Shown one piece after another: positions 1-8,932 of a stretch of 9,086 nt of DNA. Source of the DNA: Myxococcota bacterium (GTDB lineage: Bacteria > Myxococcota > Polyangia > GCA-2747355 > JAKLHH01). Below the pieces are notes generated by a model. That model was given only the letters and a program-made list of their open reading frames with translations, ran no database searches and was not told where the DNA came from. The stretch spans positions 1-9,086 of the forward strand of contig JAKLHH010000229.1 in NCBI GenBank assembly GCA_022710245.1, read 5' to 3'. The position numbers and the translations under genes were made by a program. How positions within the stretch are numbered: the stretch's first letter is position 1; the number at the start of each line of letters is the position of its first letter.

Positions 1-1
1 C

Positions 2-961
2 GAACAAGAGCTCCTGGCCGCCATCCTGGCCTCCCCCGAGGACGAGGCCGCCCGGCTGGTCTACGCCGACTTCCTCCTCGAGCGAGGTGATCCCCGCGGC
101 GAGTTCATCCACGTCCAGTGCGCGCTCGGCCGCCCCGCCGTCGGGGGCAACCGTCTCTGGCTCGCCCGCGTGCTCGCCGGCGAGCACGCCACGCGCGAGG
201 AGCTCGAAGCCCACGCCGCGCGGCTCCTCAAGAGGCACCAGAAGACCTGGCTCGCCCCCATCCGGCCCTTCATCAACGCCTGGCGCTTCAGCCGCGGGTT
301 CGTCGAGGCGGTCGAGGCCGACAGCGAGAAGATCGCGGCCGGCCTCGCCGCGATCCTCGCCGAGACGCCGCTCCTCCACGTCAAGGTCACCGCGCGCTCG
401 CCCGGGCGCCTGCTCCGCCTCGCCGAGCTCGAGCCCCTCCGCGCGCTCCGCTCGCTCAGCCTCGCGGCGACCCTCCTCGGGGTGCGTCAGGCGCCGCTGC
501 TCCACTCCGCGAACCTCTGCAACCTCCAGGCCCTCGACCTCTCGGTCAACTGGCGCTTCGACGACGCCTGCGCCGCGATCCTCGCCGCCGCGGAGCACCT
601 CGACGCGCTCAGCGAGCTCGACCTCTCCGGCACCAACGTGACCTGCCAGGGCCTCGAGCGCCTCGGCGCCGCGTCCTTCTTCCCGCGGCTGAGGAAGCTC
701 GGGCTCGCCCGGCTCGGCCTCGGCGACAAGGGCCTCGAGGAGCTGCTCGGCTCGCCGCTGCTGGGCGACCTCGAGGAGCTCGAGCTCTCCCAGAACGGGC
801 TCGGCGAGCCAGGCGCCCTGGCGCTCGCCCGCGCGCCGCACCTCGGCCGCCTGCGCAAGCTGAGCGGCATCTTCGGCAACCCCGAGCTGGGGGCCAACAC
901 CATCCGGCCCAGATCGAAGGCCGCGCGGCTCCTGCGCCAGCGGTTCGCCGAGGTGAGCTGA
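2..961 (+). CDS. TIGR02996-domain / leucine-rich-repeat protein, 5'-truncated by window edge
   Basis: The frame is already open at base 2 and gives 319 visible residues before TGA at 959-961; the true start lies upstream. The first ~45 residues (ELLAAILASPEDEAARLVYA, then DFLLERGDPRGEF) match the TIGR02996 repeat-companion domain, a short N-terminal module seen in myxobacterial and planctomycete proteins, so only a few residues are probably missing. A basic, Ala/Leu-rich stretch follows. From about residue 130 to 310 there are degenerate leucine-rich repeats, clearest around residues 200-290 (LSELDLSGTNVT, LRKLGLARLGLGDKGLEEL, LEELELSQNGLG), spaced about 25-28 residues apart. LRR folds usually bind proteins, but no partner or catalytic motif is visible and the role is unknown. 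No signal peptide can be judged because the start is missing. The family assignment is from recall of its consensus; the reading frame itself is secure. Confidence 0.85.
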   Translation, partial: EQELLAAILASPEDEAARLVYADFLLERGDPRGEFIHVQCALGRPAVGGNRLWLARVLAGEHATREELEAHAARLLKRHQKTWLAPIRPFINAWRFSRGFVEAVEADSEKIAAGLAAILAETPLLHVKVTARSPGRLLRLAELEPLRALRSLSLAATLLGVRQAPLLHSANLCNLQALDLSVNWRFDDACAAILAAAEHLDALSELDLSGTNVTCQGLERLGAASFFPRLRKLGLARLGLGDKGLEELLGSPLLGDLEELELSQNGLGEPGALALARAPHLGRLRKLSGIFGNPELGANTIRPRSKAARLLRQRFAEVS

Positions 962-1061
962 GACGCCGGCGCGCCAGTCCGGCCGTGTCGCTGTGCCCCT
1001 GCGGCCCGCGTTCCACGACTGCGGGAGGCCGCGCCCTGAGGTACTATCGCCAATCAACTCT

Positions 1062-1066
1062 GGAGG
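1062..1066 (+). promoter_or_regulatory. Shine-Dalgarno site of the OmpA-family gene
   Basis: GGAGG lies 7 nt before ATG 1074. It decides the start: the frame stays open back to 993, but only this ATG has a ribosome-binding site and is followed at once by a signal peptide. No convincing -35/-10 promoter was seen in the 112-bp gap 962-1073. Confidence 0.75.
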
Positions 1067-1073
1067 CCGCAGC

Positions 1074-1907
1074 ATGAAGAGCCGCACCGCCGCAGTCCTC
1101 GGTCTGTGCTCCGTCCTGGTGAGCTCGGGGCTCGCCCTCGCCGAGCCGGACCGCAAAGGGAGCAAGGATCACCCCCTGATCTCGAGGATGCCCAGCTTCC
1201 ACATCGTCGACTACAAGACGACCGAGTTCGACAGCCAGCGCTTCATCGGCCAGGACAAGAAGCCGGTGAGCATCGAGGGGCGCAAGACCTATATCCAGTA
1301 CAACCTCGACAAGGGAGCGCCGCAGCCCGGAGAGCTGACCATCCGCAGGAACCTCGGGGCCGCCCTGCAGAAGATCGGCGGCAAGGTCGTCTTCGACGAC
1401 AACTTCAACAGGGTCTCCACCATCGTCCTGCAGAAGGACGGCAAGGAGATCTGGGTCGAGGTCAGGGCCTTCCCGACCCTCTACCGGCAGACCATCGTGG
1501 AGCGAGGCGCCATGAAGCAGGAGGTCGTGGCCGACGCCGCCGCCATGGGCCGGGACCTCGACGCCAGCGGCCGCGTGGCCGTGTACGGCATCTACTTCGA
1601 CACCAACAAGACAGAGCTCAAGCCGGAGTCCGGCGCTGCCCTCACGGAGATCGCCAAGCTCCTCAAGAGCGCCCCGGCCCTGAAGGTGCACATCGTCGGA
1701 CACACGGACAGCGTGGGCTCCCTCGACGCCAACCTGAAGCTGTCCAAGGGCCGCGCGGCCTCGGTGGTGAAGGCGCTGACCGGAAAGTACGGGATCGCCG
1801 CGGCGCGCCTCAAGGCTCACGGCGTGGCCTCCCTCGCGCCGGTGGCCTCCAACGACACCGAGGGCGGCAAGGCGAAGAACCGGCGCGTGGAGCTGGTCAA
1901 GCAGTGA
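1074..1907 (+). CDS. Exported OmpA-family peptidoglycan-binding protein
   Basis: This protein of 277 residues starts with a Sec signal peptide (MKSRTAAVLGL...SSGLALA, likely cleaved after A23), so the mature protein should be periplasmic or attached to the outer membrane. Residues ~30-155 form an N-terminal domain (DHPLISRMP near its start, IWVEVRAF near residue 126, ERGAMKQEVV near 143) of the kind found in OmpA-like proteins of deltaproteobacteria; it may be related to DUF4892, which I could not confirm. Residues ~168-277 are the OmpA C-terminal domain: YFDTNKTELKPES, GHTDSVGS, LSKGRAASV and the closing NRRVELV. D212 and R227 sit 15 residues apart, the spacing of the diaminopimelate-binding Asp/Arg pair in A. 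baumannii OmpA, so peptidoglycan binding is expected. There is no lipobox and no obvious beta-barrel, so it is not a classical porin. It appears monocistronic, with a hairpin overlapping the stop codon. Confidence 0.93.
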   Translation: MKSRTAAVLGLCSVLVSSGLALAEPDRKGSKDHPLISRMPSFHIVDYKTTEFDSQRFIGQDKKPVSIEGRKTYIQYNLDKGAPQPGELTIRRNLGAALQKIGGKVVFDDNFNRVSTIVLQKDGKEIWVEVRAFPTLYRQTIVERGAMKQEVVADAAAMGRDLDASGRVAVYGIYFDTNKTELKPESGAALTEIAKLLKSAPALKVHIVGHTDSVGSLDANLKLSKGRAASVVKALTGKYGIAAARLKAHGVASLAPVASNDTEGGKAKNRRVELVKQ

Positions 1908-1947
1908 GGGCTGGGCGGCCTCGAGCCGCCCCTCCAGCTCAGCCCTC
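1906..1947 (+). terminator. Nested GC-rich hairpin, possible terminator
   Basis: GGGCGGC (1913-1919) pairs with GCCGCCC (1925-1931) around a 5-nt loop. An outer arm GAGGGCTG (1906-1913) is complementary to CAGCCCTC (1940-1947) and begins inside the stop codon of the OmpA-family gene. The two arms share base 1913, so inner and outer stems cannot both be full length. No T-run follows, so intrinsic termination is only a guess. Confidence 0.4.
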
Positions 1948-2005
1948 GGGCCGCCCCTCCTTCTCAGCCCTCCCGCTTCGCCCTCCCGCTTCGCCCTCCC
2001 GCTCG
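1926..2005. repeat. Short direct repeats in the ompA-like / lipoprotein gap
   Basis: Two repeat types are stacked. A 25-bp unit beginning CCGCCCCTCC occurs at 1926-1950 and again at 1951-1975 with a few substitutions. Overlapping its end, the 13-mer CCCTCCCGCTTCG occurs at 1968-1980 and 1981-1993, and a 12-nt variant lacking one T at 1994-2005. The stretch is pyrimidine-rich on the plus strand. It lies in a 169-bp intergenic gap (1908-2076) and looks like slippage-generated sequence. Confidence 0.8.
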
Positions 2006-2064
2006 CCTTCGGCTGCAACAAACGCCTCTCTCAGGTGTGAGGAGGAGGAAGGAGAACGTCCCCC

Positions 2065-2071
2065 AAGGAGG
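2065..2071 (+). promoter_or_regulatory. Shine-Dalgarno site of the putative lipoprotein gene
   Basis: AAGGAGG, a full consensus site, lies 5 nt before ATG 2077 and fixes that start. A second purine block (GGAGGAGGAAGGAG, 2041-2054) lies further upstream and is too far away to serve this ATG. Confidence 0.8.
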
Positions 2072-2076
2072 AAGAG

Positions 2077-2649
2077 ATGCGTTCATTGGTCGTGGTCATG
2101 CTCATTGGCTTCACACCGATCGCCTGCAGCAGGAACGAGCAGGAGGCTGCCGCAGCGGCAGCGACGCTCGAGGCCAAGCTCAAGACGGGCCTCGCCAGCA
2201 GCCAGCCCGCCCAGGAGCCCGCGTCCAGCACCGCCGCGTCAAGCACCACCCATGCGTCCAGCACCACCGGGCCCAGCACCGCCGCGCCCAAAGCCCCTCC
2301 CAGGGCAGAGCCCGCCGCCGCGCCCGCGGCGGGCCTTGGCGGCGTCACCGACGAGAAGGTCGGCGAGCTGCTCCTGGATCTGAACGACAAGCTGCTCGTC
2401 GTGGCGGTGGCCCAGAAGGGCAACTGCGACGGCGTCGCCGAGGGGTGGAAGGAGCTGTTCGATGCGAACAGCGAGCTGCTCAAGAAGGCGAAGGAGATCA
2501 GCAAGCGTGAGACGAGGGCACAGAAGAGAGCCTTCAGCGCCAAGCATCGGAATCGGCAGGTGGCGTGGATGAAGAAGATGACGCGCGTCGTCCGCAAGTG
2601 CGCTGCGAACAAGAAGCTCCGCCAGGTCATCAAGAAGCTCCAGGCCTGA
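2077..2649 (+). CDS. Putative secreted lipoprotein with S/T/A/P linker and helical two-cysteine domain
   Basis: This protein has 190 residues. The N-terminus (MRSLVVVMLIGFTPIACSRN) is a short signal peptide ending at C17. The lipobox P-I-A-C has Ile at -2 and Ala at -1, but Pro at -3 is not typical, so lipidation is likely but not certain. After an Ala-rich helix comes a low-complexity linker at residues ~41-88 with Ala-Ser-Ser-Thr motifs (ASSTAASSTTHASSTTG). The C-terminal region, ~90-190, is predicted to be mainly helical and strongly basic near the end. It holds two cysteines, C117 (GNCDG) and C175 (VRKCAAN), which could form a disulfide in the periplasm. The layout of anchor, flexible tether and small folded domain is common among myxobacterial lipoproteins. 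I do not recognise the C-terminal domain and assign no function. The gene ends 107 nt before the convergent GNAT-like gene. Confidence 0.8.
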   Translation: MRSLVVVMLIGFTPIACSRNEQEAAAAAATLEAKLKTGLASSQPAQEPASSTAASSTTHASSTTGPSTAAPKAPPRAEPAAAPAAGLGGVTDEKVGELLLDLNDKLLVVAVAQKGNCDGVAEGWKELFDANSELLKKAKEISKRETRAQKRAFSAKHRNRQVAWMKKMTRVVRKCAANKKLRQVIKKLQA

Positions 2650-2726
2650 GGGGTCGAGCGGGCGGTCTCGAGGGGGGCCGGGGCCGTCGTGCGGGGGCCG
2701 GTGTGGTGCGGAAGACGTAGGCCTCA

Positions 2727-2744
2727 GGCCTCCGGTCCGAGGCC
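2727..2744. terminator. Hairpin between convergent genes, possible bidirectional terminator
   Basis: GGCCTC (2727-2732) and GAGGCC (2739-2744) can pair around a 6-nt loop in the 106-bp gap between two convergent genes. An inner CGG/CCG pairing is an alternative. No T-tract is present on either strand, so the call rests on position and pairing alone. Confidence 0.3.
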
Positions 2745-2755
2745 GGGCGGCGAGC

Positions 2756-3493
2756 TCAGCGTGGCGGGGCCATCGGCGCGGCCGCCTTCGGCGCGAGCTG
2801 ATACTCGCGCTCGACACCGCGGATGAGGTCCGCGAGGCGCTTTGCCGGCATCTGCATGAACGTGGCGTCGCTGTACTCGCGGCTCGGCCCCCTCGGCTCG
2901 AGCCCGAGCCCGCCGAAGAAGGCGCGCGCGGGCTTGACCGCGTCCAGCTCCAGGTCGAGGCCGCTCCGCTGGGCTTCGAGCGCGGCCCACCGCATGAGCA
3001 GGCTGCCCGCGCCGCGGTACTCCGGGGCGGGGCGCCGGGAGAGCTGCGCGCCGATCCGCGCGAGGAGCGAGCCGCCGGAGCCGCGATGGCCCGAAGGGCC
3101 GCGGGTCATCAGCGAGTCGACGTAGAAGGCCTTCTCGTGCGCGTTCTTCCACCCGATCATCGCCCCGACGACCTGCTCCTTGCCGCCGCGGCGCGCGACG
3201 AGGACCTGCACCCCCTCGTGCCAGACGGGGAAGCGCCGGCGCAGGCTCTCCGGCCAGCCTGGCTCCTCGTGCAGCGCGGTGCGGTCCGCCTGCGTCGCGC
3301 GCCGGATGACCACGGGGACCCGCTCGCCCGTGCTCCGCACGATCAGGCCGAGCCTGGGCTCGGGCGCGGGCTCGTGTGCGCCGGCGACCGCCACGTGGCT
3401 GGCCGGCGCCGCACCGGCCGTCGAGCTGATCGCGAGCAGACCGACGGCGACCAGGACTGCTCGCAACAGAGAGGGCGTCGCCTTCAGAGTCAT
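2756..3493 (-). CDS. GNAT-family acetyltransferase-like protein with an apparent signal peptide
   Basis: With ATG at 3493 the protein has 245 residues. Residues 1-28 (MTLKATPSLLRAVLVAVGLL, then AISSTAGA) look like a Sec signal peptide with cleavage near A28/A29. The folded part resembles a GCN5-related N-acetyltransferase: VVIRRATQAD (61-70) as the first strand, EQVVGAMIGW (106-115) as beta-4, FYVDSLMT (123-130), the acetyl-CoA loop region EYRGAGSLLMRWA (158-170), and ARAFFGGLGLEPRG (189-202) as the usual C-terminal motif. A GNAT enzyme behind a signal peptide is odd because acetyl-CoA is cytosolic. The N-terminus may instead be a membrane anchor, or the domain may have another role. The start is not certain: an in-frame ATG at 3523 adds ten residues, neither start has a good Shine-Dalgarno site, and the frame is open to 3703. 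The substrate is unknown. Confidence 0.75.
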   Translation of the reverse strand: MTLKATPSLLRAVLVAVGLLAISSTAGAAPASHVAVAGAHEPAPEPRLGLIVRSTGERVPVVIRRATQADRTALHEEPGWPESLRRRFPVWHEGVQVLVARRGGKEQVVGAMIGWKNAHEKAFYVDSLMTRGPSGHRGSGGSLLARIGAQLSRRPAPEYRGAGSLLMRWAALEAQRSGLDLELDAVKPARAFFGGLGLEPRGPSREYSDATFMQMPAKRLADLIRGVEREYQLAPKAAAPMAPPR

Positions 3494-3734
3494 TCGCCAC
3501 GGGCTTTGCAAGGCTCGCACCATCTGAGGCCGCCCAAGACGGTCGCCTTTCCGCGGGGACGCCGACCGCAGAGCCCGACCGAGGTCGATCGACCGGCGCA
3601 GCGGTGCTCCGCGCTGGCGGCTGCAGGAGCCAGGGGGAGTATCAGGTATCAGGTGGAGGTGAGCGGGCCGCCGGCCGACAGTAGCCGCACCGCAAGGTGA
3701 CACCTGGTGCGCCGGCCTGCGATAGCCTGGCCGC
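3494..3734. other. Intergenic gap between dnaE2 and the GNAT-like gene
   Basis: No gene, terminator with a T-run or consensus promoter was seen here. Small features only: the direct repeat TATCAGGTATCAGG at 3640-3653, and the palindrome AGGTGACACCT at 3695-3705, 30 bp beyond the dnaE2 stop codon. Both minus-strand genes read the same way, so dnaE2 transcripts could run on into the GNAT-like gene, but the 241-bp gap argues for separate expression. Confidence 0.5.
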
Positions 3735-6959
<3,225 letters not shown>

Positions 6960-6968
6960 GGTGTCGGC

Positions 6969-7178
6969 TCGAGGGCAAGGCTGGGGGATGGGTCGTTCCT
7001 CCCGCCCCGCGTTCTTGCCCTCGAGGGCAAGGTCGGGGGATGGGTCGCCGGTCCCACCTCCAGGGTTGCGCGATTTCGCGCAAGGCCGGGGGGGAGACCT
7101 GGGGTCCCACCTCCAGGGTTGCGCGAATTCGCGCAAGGTTGGGGGATGGGCCTGGGGTCCCACTCCCAAGGTTGCCCT
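6969..7178. repeat. Four-unit array of a ~53-bp repeat upstream of dnaE2
   Basis: The units are 6969-7020 (52 bp), 7021-7073 (53), 7074-7126 (53) and 7127-7178 (52). Common elements in order are a half-palindrome ending GCAAGG, a G-run with GGGGGATGGG (replaced by a longer G-run in unit 3), GGTCCCAC, CTCCAGGG, and TTGC at the next junction. Units 2 and 3 share 24 identical bases (7050-7073 and 7103-7126). Units 3 and 4 share CCTGGGGTCCCAC at the same 53-bp offset. Unit 1 differs most in its right half. The array begins 10 bp from the dnaE2 ATG and fills most of the imuB-dnaE2 spacer. It has no direct repeat-spacer pattern of a CRISPR array. Confidence 0.85.
7014..7136. repeat. Three palindromes at the repeat-unit junctions
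   Basis: CTTGCCCTCGAGGGCAAG (7014-7031) is a perfect 18-bp palindrome. TTGCGCGATTTCGCGCAA (7066-7083) has perfect 8-bp arms around TT. TTGCGCGAATTCGCGCAA (7119-7136) is perfect. The outer TTGC/GCAA is shared while the inner bases change on both arms together, so pairing is kept. The array edges carry matching halves: TCGAGGGCAA at 6969-6978 and TTGCCCTCG at 7172-7180. They could form hairpins in the imuB-dnaE2 transcript or cruciforms in DNA, or be binding sites for a dimeric protein. Confidence 0.85.
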
Positions 7179-7250
7179 CGGGGGCTGCGGGGCTCTCCGC
7201 GAAGAAGCAGCCGGTGCCTCGCGCGCTGCCAAACGGGCTCGAGGTGGAAC
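7179..7250. other. Unique segment between the two repeat blocks
   Basis: This 72-bp stretch separates the 53-bp array from the imuB 3'-end copies. It holds GGCTGC and GCAGCC arms about 18 nt apart, with a small GCGG/CCGC pairing between them, so it could fold in RNA. No promoter with recognisable -10 and -35 boxes was seen. Confidence 0.35.
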
Positions 7251-7357
7251 ATCACTCGACCTGCCCGTGGCGGAACCAGCGAAGCATCAATCTCGACCTG
7301 CCCATGGCGGAACCAGCGAAGCATCAATCACTCCACCTGCCCGTGGCGGAACCAGCG
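7251..7357. repeat. Tandem copies of the imuB 3' end
   Basis: The imuB 3' end (7332-7357, plus-strand CCACCTGCCCGTGGCGGAAC and flanks) is followed downstream by two further near-exact copies, in 37-bp units at 7293-7329 and 7256-7292, which are identical to each other except for one base (CCATGG against CCGTGG). The outermost copy keeps the ATCAC context that holds the stop codon in the gene copy (7251-7255 against 7327-7331). Successive copies are offset by 39 and 37 bp. Read on the minus strand, the first extra copy encodes RWFRHGQVE again, in the imuB frame just past the TGA. Confidence 0.9.
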
Positions 7358-8932
7358 CCGACGCTGCCGGTCGTAGTAGACCCAGAGCAGCTCGCCCCCC
7401 TGGCCCTCGGCGAAGTAGTACTCGCGGCACACCTCGCGCCCCCACCAGCCGCCAGCGAGGACGAAGGGGCCGGCGAGGAGCCGGCCGGGCTCGGCGCCTG
7501 CCTCGGGCGCGGCGAGCAGGCGCCGCACCAGCGGGCGCTCGCCGGCGGCGGCCCCGGGCCGCGGCGCGCGCACCGCCTCGAGCGGCTCCCAGGTGAAGCG
7601 TGCCTCGGGGAGGTGGCGCTCGCGCAGCACCGGGTGCACCACCGCCGCCTCGCCGAGCTCGGCGCGCAGGCGGGCGAGCGCGCGGCTGCCCGCCTCCAGG
7701 TCGCGGCGCGGCCGCTCGGCGAAGAGCTGGAGCTGCTCCTCGGCGGCGGGAGCGGGGGCAGCGAGGAGCTCGAGCCCGCGGACCCCCGCGCCCGGCTGAT
7801 GGATCGCGGCCGCTCCGCGCGACTGCCCAGCCTGCGCGGCGCCGCTCCAGCGTGCCTCGAGGCGCAGGCGCACCAGCTCGAGGAGCTGCACGCCGTCGAG
7901 GGTGGGCGCGGCCGGGCGCACCTGCTCCTCCACGCGCTCGCCCCCGTCGAGGAGCAGCTCCAGGTGCAGAGCGGCGAGGGCCTGGTGCCGCTCGGCGAGC
8001 GCGCGCAGCATGCGGTCGAGCCGCCGCTTGATGAGGAAGAGCAGGCGAGGGAGATCGTCCTCCACCTCGTCGAGGTCGAGCTGCTCGCAGATCGGCAGCA
8101 CCTCGGGCTCGGGCACGAGCGGCGCGGCGAGCGCGCCCGCGGCGAGCCGGTGCAGTCGATAGAGCTCGGGGCCGAAGCGCTCGAGGAGGCCGCCGGCGGG
8201 GAGCGCGAGGAGCTCGCCCACCGTGCGCACGCCGAGCCGCTGCAGGGCAAGGAGCAGCTCGGGGCGGAGCCCCAGCGCGGCGAGGGGCACCTGGCGGGCG
8301 AGGGCGTGCTCCTCCTCGGGAGAGGCCGCTACCTGCACCCCGTCGCCGTGCGTGAGCGCCCGGGCGCGGGCGAGCGCGTAGGCGCCGAAGCGGCCGAAGC
8401 CGACCCCCACGCTGGCGCGCAGGCCCGCCTCGCGCAGGTCGGCCTCGATGGCGCAGGCCCAGGTCGCGAGCGAGGGGTAGATCAGCTCGAGGCCGCCGGC
8501 GCCGAGCCAGAAGACGCCGGGCTCCTCGGCCGCGGGCTCCACCTCGGGGGTGAAGCGGCGCAGCCGGGCGGTGAGCTCCTCGAGCGCCGCTGCCAGCTCG
8601 CCGGGCTCCAGGCAGCCCGCGCGGAGGCTGGCGTCGAGGGCGAGGCCCTGCGCGTAGCGGTGCCCCGCGAGGATCCCGCGGCGGCGGGCCTCGGCGCTGA
8701 CCCAGAGGATGGGCGCCTGGGGGCGATCCTCGGCCACCACCACCGCCGCGGCGCCGCGCCAGTCGGGGTGGCGGCGGAGCAGGAGCTGCAGCGGCAGGGC
8801 AGGGAGATCGACGCAAGCGAGCCGCGGGCCAGCCTCCGGCCGGGCCTCCTGCCTCGCTGCGCTGCGGCGCGGTCGCCGCGCGGGCGGGGCGTCGCGATCG
8901 CGATCGCGATCAGCTGAGCCCCGCCGGGCCAT
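7328..8932 (-). CDS. imuB: ImuB, Y-family DNA polymerase-like mutasome scaffold
   Basis: This protein has 534 residues. A basic, probably disordered tail (1-35, with RDRDRD) precedes the Y-family-like fold: LACVDLPALPLQLLLRRHP (38-56), and ASVGVGFGRFGAYALARARA (173-192) in the palm. Where an active Y-family polymerase has its S-x-D-E motif, this protein has VFWLGAGGLELIYPS (140-154) with no Asp-Glu pair, so it is very likely catalytically dead, as known for ImuB. A helix-hairpin-helix-like stretch lies at ~217-245. QLQLF at 400-404 fits the beta-clamp-binding consensus. The C-terminal region ends EYYFAEGQGGELLWVYYDRQ then [11 protein letters not shown], a typical ImuB ending; in mycobacteria this region contacts ImuA and DnaE2. 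The ATG at 8932 is fixed by AGGAGG 6 nt upstream and overlaps imuA by 23 nt, suggesting translational coupling. The last codons are copied twice just downstream. Confidence 0.93.
   Translation of the reverse strand: MARRGSADRDRDRDAPPARRPRRSAARQEARPEAGPRLACVDLPALPLQLLLRRHPDWRGAAAVVVAEDRPQAPILWVSAEARRRGILAGHRYAQGLALDASLRAGCLEPGELAAALEELTARLRRFTPEVEPAAEEPGVFWLGAGGLELIYPSLATWACAIEADLREAGLRASVGVGFGRFGAYALARARALTHGDGVQVAASPEEEHALARQVPLAALGLRPELLLALQRLGVRTVGELLALPAGGLLERFGPELYRLHRLAAGALAAPLVPEPEVLPICEQLDLDEVEDDLPRLLFLIKRRLDRMLRALAERHQALAALHLELLLDGGERVEEQVRPAAPTLDGVQLLELVRLRLEARWSGAAQAGQSRGAAAIHQPGAGVRGLELLAAPAPAAEEQLQLFAERPRRDLEAGSRALARLRAELGEAAVVHPVLRERHLPEARFTWEPLEAVRAPRPGAAAGERPLVRRLLAAPEAGAEPGRLLAGPFVLAGGWWGREVCREYYFAEGQGGELLWVYYDRQRRRWFRHGQVE
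8894..8911. repeat. Triple GCGATC hexamer in the 5' part of imuB
   Basis: GCGATC is repeated three times in tandem. On the coding strand it encodes alternating Arg-Asp residues (about residues 8-14 of ImuB). Its distal end touches the imuA stop codon (8910-8912). A change of copy number would add or remove two residues without shifting the frame. Confidence 0.85.

Noticed and set aside
1044..2021. 325-residue open frame on the minus strand
   Set aside because: It is antisense to the OmpA-family gene, which has a Shine-Dalgarno site, a signal peptide and clear OmpA motifs.
6960..7232. 91-residue N-terminal extension of DnaE2 starting at TTG 7232
   Set aside because: It runs through the 53-bp repeat array, has Pro/Arg/Gly-rich repeat-derived sequence in shifting frames, and no conserved DnaE2 sequence. 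Homology starts just after ATG 6959.
6969..7357. CRISPR array
   Set aside because: The repeats are contiguous imperfect units without unique spacers of even length, and no cas genes are present.
7251..7357. attL/attR sites of an integrated element at the imuB 3' end
   Set aside because: No integrase or cargo lies between the copies, which are only 37-39 bp apart. Kept only as one possible origin of the duplication.
7040..8917. 625-residue open frame on the plus strand
   Set aside because: It is antisense to imuB and crosses the repeat region. Its composition is that of a shadow frame and no domain is visible.
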